NCBI GenBank assembly: GCA_964036195.1
Contig: OZ038456.1
Span: forward strand, 15,934,001-15,998,000
Length of the DNA stretch: 64,000 bases
Origin: Sphaerolaimus hirsutus
Lineage: Eukaryota > Nematoda > Chromadorea > Monhysterida > Sphaerolaimidae
Direction: 5' to 3'
In this document: in pieces, positions 51,001 through 63,000 of the stretch
How positions within the stretch are numbered: the stretch's first letter is position 1
Layout of the letters: each line of letters opens with the position of its first letter
The notes under the pieces: generated by a model
What the model saw: the letters and a program-made list of their open reading frames with translations, nothing else
Database searches by the model: none
What the model was told of the DNA's origin: nothing
Translations under genes and position numbers: made by a program

Positions 51001-54000
51001 TCACTGCAGCACCAGCCTCTTCTGCACCACCATCTGTTTTTGTGGTAGGTGGCTTCAAACCATCCTTTGTTGCTGGCTTAGCATCTTCCACTTTAGATGT
51101 ATCATCTTCCTTTGATGTTGGTTTTTCTGTTGTCTCAGCTGTTGGCAATTTCAGTTTCAGCTTATCAGCATCTGGTTCCATTGTTTCACTTTGAATCATT
51201 GCAGCACCAGGTCCTTCTGCTCCACCATCTATTTTTGTGGTAGGTGGTTCTGAACCATCCTTTGCTGCTGGCTTTGCATCTTTCACTTTAGATGTATCAT
51301 CTTCCTTTGATGCTGGTTTTACAGTTTTCTCAGCTGTTGGCAATTTCACTTTCAGCTTATCAGCATCTGGTTCCAATGTTTCACTTTTCATCACTGCAGC
51401 ACCAGTCTCTTCTGCACCACCATCTGTTTTTGTGGTAGGTGGCTTTGAACCATCCTCTGTTGCTGGCTTAGCAACTTTTACTTTAGATGTATAATCTTTC
51501 TTTGATGCTGGTTTCACAGTTTTCTCAGCTGTTGGCAATTTCACTTTCAGCTTATCAGCATCTGGTTCCAATGTTTCACTTTTCATCACTGCAGCACCAG
51601 TCTCTTCTGCACCACCATCTGTTTTTGTGGTAGGTGGCTTTGAACCATCCTTTGCTGCTGGCTTTGCATCTTTCACTTTAGATGTTTCATCTTCATTTGA
51701 TGCTGGTTTTTCTGTTGTCTCAGCTGTTGGCAATTTCACTTTCAGCTTATCAGCATCTGGTTCCATTGTTTCACTTTGCATCATAGCAGCACCAGTCTCT
51801 TCTGCACCGCCATCTGTTTTTGTGGTAGGTGGCTTTGAACCATCCTCTGTTGCTGGCTTAGCAACTTTCACTTTAGATGTATAATCTTTCTTTGATGCTG
51901 ATTTTACAGTTTTCTCAGCTGTTGGGAATTTCACTTTCAGCTTATCAGCATCTGGTTCCGTTGTTTCACTTTGCATCATTGCAGCACCAGGTTCTTCTGC
52001 ACCACCATCTATTTTTGTGGTAGGTGGTTCTGAACCATCCTTTGCTGCTGCCTTAGCATCTTTCACTTTAGATGTATCATCTTTCTTTGATGCTGGTTTT
52101 TCTGTTGTCTCAGCTGTTGGCAATTTCACTTTCAGCTTATCAGCATCTGGTTCCAATGTTTCACTTTTCATCACTGCAGCACCAGCCTCTTTTGCACCAC
52201 CATCTGTTTTTGTGGTAGGTGGCTTTGAACCGTCCTCTGTTGCTGGCTTAGCAACTTTCACTTTAGATGTATAATCTTTCTTTGATGCTGGTTTTACAGT
52301 TTTCTCAGCTGTTGGGAATTTCACTTTCAGCTTATCAGCATCTGGTTCCATTGTTTCACTTTGCATCATTGCAGCACCAGGTTCTTCTGCACCACCATCT
52401 ATTTTTGTGCTAGGTGGCTTCGAACCATCCTTTGTTGCTGGCTGAGCATCTTTCACTTTTGATGTATCATCTTCCTTTGATGCTGGTTTTTCTGTTGTCT
52501 CAGCTGTTGGCAATTTCACTTTCAGCTTATCAGCATCTGGTTCCATTGTTTCACTTTGCATCATTGCAGCACCAGGTTCTTCTGCACCACCATCTGTCTT
52601 TGCAGTAGGTAGTTTCGAACCATCCTTTGCTGCTGCCTTAGCATCTTTCACTTTAGATGTATCATCTTTCTTTGATGCTGGTTTTTCTGTTGTCTCAGCT
52701 GTTGGCAATTTCACTTTCAGCTTATCAGCATCTGGTTCCAATGTTTCACTTTTCATCACTGCAGCACCAGCCTCTTCTGCACCACCATCTGTTTTTGTGG
52801 TAGGTGGCTTTGAACCGTCCTCTGTTGCTGGCTTAGCAACTTTCACTTTAGATGTATAATCTTTCTTTGATGCTGGTTTTACAGTTTTCTCAGCTGTTGG
52901 GAATTTCACTTTCAGCTTATCAGCATCTGGTTCCATTGTTTCACTTTGCATCATTGCAGCACCAGGTTCTCCTGCACCACCATCTATTTTTGTGCTAGGT
53001 GGCCTCGAACCATCCTTTGTTACTGGCTGAGCATCTTTCACTTTAGATGTATAATCGTCCTTTGATGCTGGTTTTTCTGTTGTCTCAGCTGTTGGCAATT
53101 TCACTTTCAGCTTATCACCATCTGGTTCCATTGTTTCACTTTTCATCACTGCAGCACCAGCCTCTTCTGCACCACCATCTGTTTTTGTGGTAGGTGGCTT
53201 CGAACCATCCTTTGTTGCTGGCTTAGCATCTTTCACTTCAGATGTATCATCTTCCTTTGATGTTGGTTTTTCTGTTGTCTCAGCTGTTGGCAATTTCAGT
53301 TTCAGCTTATCAGCATCTGGTTCCATTGTTTCACTTTGAATCATTGCAGCACCAGGTCCTTCTGCTCCACCATCTATTTGTGTGGTAGGTGGTTCTGAAC
53401 CATCCTTTGCTGCTGGCTTTGCATCTTTCACTTTAGATGTATCATCTTCCTTTGATGCTGGTTTTACAGTTTTCTCAGCTGTTGGCAATTTCACTTTTAG
53501 CTTATCAGCATCTGGTTCCAATGTTTCACTTTTCATCACTGCAGCACCAGTCTCTTCTGCACCACCATCTGTTTTTGTGGTAGGTGGCTTTGAACCATCC
53601 TCTGTTGCTGGCTTAGCAACTTTCACTTTAGATGTATAATCTTTCTTTGATGCTGGTTTTACAGTTTTCTCAGCTGTTGGGAATTTCACATTCAGCTTAT
53701 CAGCATCTGGTTCCAATGTTTCACTTTTCATCACTGCAGCACCAGTCTCTTCTGCACCACCGTCTGTTTTTGTGGTAGGTGGCTTTGAACCATCCTTTGC
53801 TGCTGGCTTTGCATCTTTCACTTTAGATGTATCATCTTCCTTTGATGCTGGTTTTTCTGTTGTCTCAGCTGTTGGCAATTTCACTTTCAGCTTATCAGCA
53901 TCTGGTTCCATTGTTTCACTTTGCATCATTGCAGCACCAGTCTCTTCTGCACCGCCATCTGTTTTTGTGGTAGGTGGCTTTGAACCATCCTCTGTTGCTG

Positions 54001-57000
54001 GCTTAGCAACTTTCACTTTAGATGTATAATCTTTCTTTGATGCTGGTTTTACAGTTTTCTCAGCTGTTGGGAATTTCACTTTCAGCTTATCAGCATCTGG
54101 TTCCGTTGTTTCACTTTGCATCATTGCAGCACCAGGTTCTTCTGCACCACCATCTATTTTTGTGGTAGGTGGTTCTGAACCATCCTTTGCTGCTGCCTTA
54201 GCATCTTTCACTTTAGATGTATCATCTTTCTTTGATGCTGGTTTTTCTGTTGTCTCAGCTGTTGGCAATTTCACTTTCAGCTTATCAGCATCTGGTTCCA
54301 TTGTTTCACTTTGCATCATTGCAGCACCAGTCTCTTCTGCACCGCCATCTGTTTTTGTGGTAGGTGGCTTTGAACCATCCTCTGTTGCTGGCTTAGCAAC
54401 TTTCACTTTAGATGTATAATCTTTCTTTGATGCTGGTTTTACAGTTTTCTCAGCTGTTGGGAATTTCACTTTCAGCTTATCAGCATCTGGTTCCGTTGTT
54501 TCACTTTGCATCATTGCAGCACCAGGTTCTTCTGCACCACCATCTATTTTTGTGGTAGGTGGTTCTGAACCATCCTTTGCTGCTGCCTTAGCATCTTTCA
54601 CTTTAGATGTATCATCTTTCTTTGATGCTGGTTTTTCTGTTGTCTCAGCTGTTGGCAATTTCAGTTTCAGCTTATCAGCATCTGGTTCCATTGTTTCACT
54701 TTGAATCATTGCAGCACCAGGTCCTTCTGCTCCACCATCTATTTTTGTGGTAGGTGGTTCTGAACCATCCTTTGCTGCTGGCTTAGCATCTTTCACTTCA
54801 GATGTATCATCTTCCTTTGATGTTGGTTTTTCTGTTGTCTCAGCTGTTGGCAATTTCAGTTTCAGCTTATCAGCATCTGGTTCCATTGTTTCACTTTGAA
54901 TCATTGCAGCACCAGGTCCTTCTGCTCCACCATCTATTTGTGTGGTAGGTGGTTCTGAACCATCCTTTGCTGCTGGCTTTGCATCTTTCACTTTAGATGT
55001 ATCATCTTCCTTTGATGCTGGTTTTACAGTTTTCTCAGCTGTTGGCAATTTCACTTTTAGCTTATCAGCATCTGGTTCCAATGTTTCACTTTTCATCACT
55101 GCAGCACCAGTCTCTTCTGCACCACCATCTGTTTTTGTGGTAGGTGGCTTTGAACCATCCTCTGTTGCTGGCTTAGCAACTTTCACTTTAGATGTATAAT
55201 CTTTCTTTGATGCTGGTTTTACAGTTTTCTCAGCTGTTGGGAATTTCACATTCAGCTTATCAGCATCTGGTTCCAATGTTTCACTTTTCATCACTGCAGC
55301 ACCAGTCTCTTCTGCACCACCATCTGTTTTTGTGGTAGGTGGCTTTGAACCATCCTTTGCTGCTGGCTTTGCATCTTTCACTTTAGATGTATCATCTTCC
55401 TTTGATGCTGGTTTTTCTGTTGTCTCAGCTGTTGGCAATTTCACTTTCAGCTTATCAGCATCTGGTTCCATTGTTTCACTTTGCATCATTGCAGCACCAG
55501 TCTCTTCTGCACCGCCATCTGTTTTTGTGGTAGGTGGCTTTGAACCATCCTCTGTTGCTGGCTTAGCAACTTTCACTTTAGATGTATAATCTTTCTTTGA
55601 TGCTGGTTTTACAGTTTTCTCAGCTGTTGGGAATTTCACTTTCAGCTTATCAGCATCTGGTTCCGTTGTTTCACTTTGCATCATTGCAGCACCAGGTTCT
55701 TCTGCACCACCATCTATTTTTGTGGTAGGTGGTTCTGAACCATCCTTTGCTGCTGCCTTAGCATCTTTCACTTTAGATGTATCATCTTTCTTTGATGCTG
55801 GTTTTTCTGTTGTCTCAGCTGTTGGCAATTTCACTTTCAGCTTATCAGCATCTGGTTCCATTGTTTCACTTTGCATCATTGCAGCACCAGTCTCTTCTGC
55901 ACCGCCATCTGTTTTTGTGGTAGGTGGCTTTGAACCATCCTCTGTTGCTGGCTTAGCAACTTTCACTTTAGATGTATAATCTTTCTTTGATGCTGGTTTT
56001 ACAGTTTTCTCAGCTGTTGGGAATTTCACTTTCAGCTTATCAGCATCTGGTTCCGTTGTTTCACTTTGCATCATTGCAGCACCAGGTTCTTCTGCACCAC
56101 CATCTATTTTTGTGGTAGGTGGTTCTGAACCATCCTTTGCTGCTGCCTTAGCATCTTTCACTTTAGATGTATCATCTTTCTTTGATGCTGGTTTTTCTGT
56201 TGTCTCAGCTGTTGGCAATTTCAGTTTCAGCTTATCAGCATCTGGTTCCATTGTTTCACTTTGAATCATTGCAGCACCAGGTCCTTCTGCTCCACCATCT
56301 ATTTTTGTGGTAGGTGGTTCTGAACCATCCTTTGCTGCTGGCTTTGCATCTTTCACTTTAGATGTATCATCTTCCTTTGATGCTGGTTTTACAGTTTTCT
56401 CAGCTGTTGGCAATTTCACTTTCAGCTTATCAGCATCTGGTTCCAATGTTTCACTTTTCATCACTGCAGCACCAGTCTCTTCTGCACCACCATCTGTTTT
56501 TGTGGTAGGTGGCTTTGAACCATCCTCTGTTGCTGGCTTAGCAACTTTCACTTTAGATGTATAATCTTTCTTTGATGCTGGTTTTACAGTTTTCTCAGCT
56601 GTTGGGAATTTCACTTTCAGCTTATCAGCATCTGGTTCCGTTGTTTCACTTTGCATCATTGCAGCACCAGGTTCTTCTGCACCACCATCTATTTTTGTGC
56701 TAGGTGGCTTCGAACCATCCTTTGTTGCTGGCTGAGCATCTTTCACTTTAGATGTATCATCTTTCTTTGATGCTGGTTTTTCTGTTGTCTCAGCTGTTGG
56801 CAATTTCACTTTCAGCTTATCAGCATCTGGTTCCATTGTTTCACTTTTCATCACTGCAGCACCAGCCTCTTCTGCACCACCATCTGTTTTTGTGGTAGGT
56901 GGCTTTGAACCATCCCCTGTTGCTGGCTTAGCAACTTTCACTATAGATGTATAATCTTTCTTTGATGCTGGTTTTACAGTTTTCTCAGCTGTTGGGAATT

Positions 57001-60000
57001 TCACTTTCAGCTTATCAGCATCTGGTTCCGTTGTTTCACTTTGCATCATTGCAGCACCAGGTTCTTCTGCACCACCATCTATTTTTGTGCTAGGTGGCTT
57101 CGAACCATTCTTTGTTGCTGGCTTAGCATCTTTCACTTTAGATGTATCATCTTCCTTTGATGTTGGTTTTTCTGTTGTCTCAGCTGTTGGCAATTTCAGT
57201 TTCAGCTTATCAGCATCTGGTTCTATTGTTTCACTTTGAATCATTGCAGCACCAGGTCCTTCTGCTCCACCATCTATTTTTGTGGTAGGTGGCTTCAAAC
57301 CATCCTTTGCTGCTGGCTTTGCATCTTTCACTTTAGATGTATCATCTTCCTTTGATGCTGGTTTTTCTGTTGTCTCAGCTGTTGGCAATTTCACTTTCAG
57401 CTTATCAGCATCTGGTTCCATTGTTTCACTTTTCATCACTGCAGCACCAGCCTCTTCTGCACCACCATCTGTTTTTGTGGTAGGTGGCTTCGAACCATCC
57501 TTTGTTGCTGGCTTAGCATCTTTCACTTTAGATGTATCATCTTCCTTTGATGTTGGTTTTTCTGTTGTCTCAGCTGTTGGCAATTTCAGTTTCAGCTTAT
57601 CAGCATCTGGTTCTATTGTTTCACTTTGAATCATTTCAGCACCAGGTCCTTCTGCTCCACCATCTATTTTTGTGGTAGGTGGCTTCGAACCATCCTTTGC
57701 TGCTGGCTTTGCATCTTTCATTTTAGATGCATTATCTTCCTTTGATGCTGGTTTTTCTGTTGTCTCAGCTGTTGGCAATTTCACTTTCAGCTTATCAGCA
57801 TCTGGTTCCATTGATTCACTTTGCATCATTGCAGCACCAGTCTCTTCTGCACCGCCATCTATTTTTGTGGTAGGTGGCTTTGAACCATCCCCTGTTGCTG
57901 GCTTAGCAACTTTCACTTTAGATGTATAATCTTTCTTTGATGCTGGTTTTACAGTTTTCTCAGCTGTTGGGAATTTCACTTTCAGCTTATCAGCATCTGG
58001 TTCCATTGTTTCACTTTGCATCATTGCAGCACCAGGTTCTTCTGCACCACCATCTATTTTTGTGCTAGGTGGCTTCAAACCATCCTTTGTTGCTGGCTGA
58101 GCATCTTTCACTTTAGATGTATCATCTTCCTTTGATGCTGGTTTTTCTAATGTCTCAGCTGTTGGCAATTTCACTTTCAGCTTATCAGCATCTGGTTGCA
58201 ATGTTTCACTTTTCATCACTGCAGCACCAGTCTCTTCTGCACCACCATCTGTTTTTGTGGTAGGTGGCTTTGAACCATCCTCTGTTGCTGGCTTAGCAAC
58301 TTTCACTTTAGATGTATAATCTTTCTTTGATGATGGTTTTACAGTTTTCTCAGTTGTTGGGAATTTCACTTTCAGCTTATCAGCATCTGGTTCCATTGTT
58401 TCACTTTGCATCATTGCAGCACCAGGTTCTTCTGCACCACCATCTATTTTTGTGGTAGGTGGTTCTGAACCATCCTTTGCAGCTGGCTTTGCACCCTTCA
58501 CTTTAGATGTATCATCTTCCTTTGATGCTGGTTTTTCTGTTGTCTCAGCTGTTGGCAATTTCACTCTCAGCTTATCAGCATCTGGTTCCATTGTTTCACT
58601 TTGCATCATTGCAGCACCAGTCTCTTCTGCACCACCATCTGTTTTTGTGGTAGGTGGCTTTGAACCATCCTCTGTTGCTGGCTTAGCAACTTTCACTTTA
58701 GATGTATAATCTTTCTTTGATGCTGGTTTTACAGTTTTCTCAGCTGTTGGGAATTTCACTTTCAGCTTATCAGCATCTGGTTCCATTGTTTCACTTTGCA
58801 TCATTGCAGCACCAGGTTCTTCTGCACCACCATCTATTTTTGTGCTAGGTGGCTTCGAACCATCCTTTGTTGCTGGCTGAGCATCTTTCACTTTAGATGT
58901 ATCATCTTCGTTTGATGCTGGTTTTTCTAATGTCTCAGCTGTTGGCAATTTCACTTTCAGCTTATCAGCATCTGGTTGCAATGTTTCACTTTTCATCACT
59001 GCAGCACCAGTCTCTTCTGCACCACCATGTGTTGTTGTGGTAGGTGGCTTTGAACCATCCTCTGTTGCTGGCTTAGCAACTTTCACTTTAGATGTATAAT
59101 CTTTCTTTGATGCTGGTTTTACAGTTTTCTCAGCTGTTGGGAATTTCACTTTCAGCTTATCAGCATCTGGTTCCATTGTTTCACTTTGCATCATTGCAGC
59201 ACCAGGTTTTTCTGCACCACCATCTATTTTTGTGGTAGGTAATTCTGAACCATCCTTTGCTGCTGGCTTTGCACCTTTCACTTTAGATGTATCATCTTCC
59301 TTTGATGCTGGTTTTTCTGTTGTCTCAGCTGTTGGCAATTTCACTCTCAGCTTATCAGCATCTGGTTCCATTGTTTCACTTTGCATCATTGCAGCACCAG
59401 TCTCTTCTGCACCACCATCTGTTTTTGTGGTAGGTGGCTTTGAAATATCCTTTGCTGTTGGAAGCACATCTATAACTTGGGTATCAGCTTTTCCTGTTGA
59501 TAGTTTTTCTGATATTCCAGCTTTTGTCAGCTTCACTTTCTCCTTATCAACAATTTCTCCTCTGATTTCACTTTTCATAGTTGTAGAGCTAAGTTCTCCT
59601 TGTGCTGTATCATCAAATTTTGTGGTGGATTGTTTCAAACCATTGTTTTCATTTTGATGGACATTTGTTGGTTTGGATGTATCATCCTTCTTTGATGATG
59701 GTTGCTGTGTTTTGTCATCTTTTGAATCTTTCACTTTCTTTTTATCAGCCTCTGTTCCAAGTACTTCAATGAGTGCAGTTGCAGATCCAGGTTCTTTCTG
59801 CAGTCCATCATCTGACTTTGTGATCAGTGACTTCAAACCATCTTTTGCACCTGGTGGTACATCTGTTGCTTTCAATGTATTATCTTTTTTTGGTGGCACT
59901 TTCTCTGTTTTATCCGCTTCTGGCAATTTCATATCATCAATTTCTATAGATTTTGTTTCTTTAAGCTTTGTCATTTTTGGTTTGATTACACCATCCTGCT

Positions 60001-63000
60001 GTAAAAAGTGTCTATAAACCTTATTTTATTTTGATTAATTATAAAAATTTACCTGTATATTTTGTGCAGCTATGTTGTCTTCCACATTCCAGCCAACTTT
60101 TTCCTTTGAATGTTCATCCATAACTGACACTTCTGGATGCTTTTGTATACTCATGACATTTTCCAGTTTCTCCTGATGTAGTTCCTTACCTGATTTTTGA
60201 TGATAGTTTTGTTGGAATTTTGGAGTAACAATGCAAGTTGACATTATAAAAGTACACATTTTCTGTGTAATTTTTCAGCTGTGACAACTGTTTCCGTGGA
60301 TTTATTTTTGACTAAATTTTTTAGATGTGCCACAATTTATTATTCAGTTTCTATAATGCTTCACACAGACATGAAACACTCACTTTGTGGTAACCTTCAA
60401 TGTCATTCACTATCCACTTTAGTGATATTCAACTACCTTATCACCTAATTGTCTTTCAATTCCTTGACATTTCTTGTAACATTTGTCATTTTGAGGTCAG
60501 AGGACATTGTCAGTAAAGCACTAATGATGTTTATTTTGATTGGTAGCTTTGTGAGAATTGTGTGTTGTAATGTAAATTGAGAATTGTAAATTGGGACAAA
60601 GTGTAATCTGATTTGTTATTATAACCTCAACTTATATTATAACTCCAACATGAGATGATATTCATGATATTTGAAGGTGCAAGAACAATCCATGCTACAT
60701 TGTAAAGTGAGTGTGCTGGAGCATGTGCTCTGCATGCATTACTAGTTTGTAGAAAACATTGAAAAAAACTTGTGACAAAATATTATGGGACCTACCTTCA
60801 CTTTTTTCCAACTCTAATTCTGTTGTATACAAAACCTTTTGTTCCCCGATTGACTGCTGCAGTTCTTTTTCTGCTACAGGCTTCATGATGGGTTGCTCTA
60901 AACCATCTTTTGATTTCGATGTATCTTCTTTCTTTGATGATGATTTTTCTGTTTTGCCAGCTTTTGGAAATGCAACTTCCTTTTTATCAACATCTGTTCC
61001 AAGTACTTCAGTTTCTGCAGCTGCAGTGCCAGGCTCCTTCTGTAATCCACCATCTGGCTTTGTTTTTGGCACCTTCAAACCATCGTTTTCTTTGGCTGTA
61101 TCATCTGTCTTTGATGATGGTTGTTCTGTTTTGTCAGCTTTTGGAAATTTCACTTTCTCTTTATCAGCCTCTGCCCCAAGTACTTCACTTTCTGCAGCTG
61201 CTGAGCCAGGTTCTCTCTGTAATTCATCATCTGGCTCTGTCTTTACTGACTTCAAACTATCCTCTGCTTTAGTTGTATCATCTTTCTTTGATGATGGTTG
61301 TTCTGTTTTGTCAGCTTTTGGAAATACCACTTTCTTTTTATCAGCCTCTGTCTCAAGTACTTCACTTTCTGCAGCTGCAGTGCCAGGCTCTTCCTGTAAT
61401 CCACCATCTGGCTTTGTTTTTGGTGACTTCAAACCATCTTTTGCTTTAGGTGTATCATCTTTCTTTAATGATGGTTGTTCTGTTTTGTCAGCTTTTGGAA
61501 ATTTCACTTTCTTTTTATCAGCCTCTGTCCGAAGTACTTCACTTTCTGCAGCTGCAGTGCCAGGCTCTTCCTGTAATCCACCATCTGGCTTTGTTTTTGG
61601 TGATTTCAAACCATCTTTTGCTTTAGGTGTATCATCTTTCTTTGATGATGGTTGTTCTGTTTTGTCAGCTTTTGGAATTTTCACTTTCTTTTTATAAGCC
61701 TCTGTCCCAAGTTCTTCACTTTCTGCAGCTGCAGTGCCAGGCTCTTCCTGTAATCCACCATCTGGCTTTGTTTTTGGCACCTTCAAACCATCTTTTTCTT
61801 TGGCTGTATCATCTTTCTTTGATGATGGCTGTTCTGTTTTGTCAGCTTTTGGAAATTTCACTTTCTTTTTATCAGCCTCTGTCCGAAGTACTTCACTTTC
61901 TGCAGCTGCAGTGCCAGGCTCTTCCTGTAATCCACCATCTGGCTTTGTTTTTGGTGACTTCAAACCATCTTTTGCTTTAGGTGTATCATCTTTCTTTGAT
62001 GATGGTTGTTCTGTTTTGTCAGCTTTTGGAAATTTCACTTTCTTTTTATCAGCCTCTGTCCCAAGTACTTCACCTTCTGCAGCTGCAGTGCCAGTATCTT
62101 CCTGTAATTCATCATCTGGCTCTGTCTTTACTGACTTCAAACTATCCTCTGCTTTAGTTGTATCATCTTTCTTTGATGATGGTTGTTCTGTTTTGTCAGC
62201 TTTTGGAAATTCCACTTTCTTTTTATCAGCCTCTGTCCCAAGTACTTCACTTTCTGCAGCTGCAGTGCCAGGCTCTTCCTGTAATCCACCATCTGGCTTT
62301 GTTTTTGGTGACTTCAAACCATCTTTTGCTTTACGTGTATCATCTTTCTTTGATGATGGTTGTTCTGTTTTGTCAGCTTTTGGAAATTTCACTTTCTTTT
62401 TATCAGCCTCTGTCCGAAGTACTTCACTTTCTGCAGCTGCAGTGCCAGGCTCTTCCTGTAATCCACCATCTGGCTTTGTTTTTGGCACCTTCAAACCATC
62501 TTTTTCTTTGGCTGTATCATCTTTCTTTGATGATGGCTGTTCTGTTTTGTCAGCTTTTGGAAATTTCACTTTATTTTTATCAGCCTCTGTCCGAAGTACT
62601 TCACTTTCTGCAGCTGCAGTGCCAGGCTCTTCCTGTAATCCACCATCTGGCTTTGTTTTTGGCACCTTCAAACCATCTTTTTCTTTGGCTGTATCATCTT
62701 TCTTTGATGATGGCTGTTCTGTTTTGTCAGCTTTTGGAAATTTCACTTTATTTTTATCAGCCTCTGTCCGAAGTACTTCACTTTCTGCAGCTGCAGTGCC
62801 AGGCTCTTCCTGTAATCCACCATCTGGCTTTGTTTTTGGTGACTTCAAACCATCTTTTGCTTTAGGTGTATCATCTTTCTTTGATGATGGTTGTTCTGTT
62901 TTGTCAGCTTTTGGAAATTTCACTTTCTTTTTATCAGCCTCTGTCCCAAGTACTTCACTTTCTGCAGCTGCAGTGCCAGGCTCTTCCTGTAATCCACCAT

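Noticed and set aside
40190-59480. CRISPR-like regular repeat array
   Set aside because: Period 195 bp without spacer structure, fully coding, in an intron-rich animal gene.
40104-59657. Many plus-strand frames of 60 to 270 codons across the giant exon
   Set aside because: All follow the 195-bp period and are shadows of the minus-strand repeats, with no independent start, codon pattern or domain.
60190-60259. Upstream extension of e2 to an ATG near 60259, as a gene start
   Set aside because: The extension has a Cys/Thr-rich, non-repeat composition and would break phase with e1. A start here would also separate two related repeat exons.
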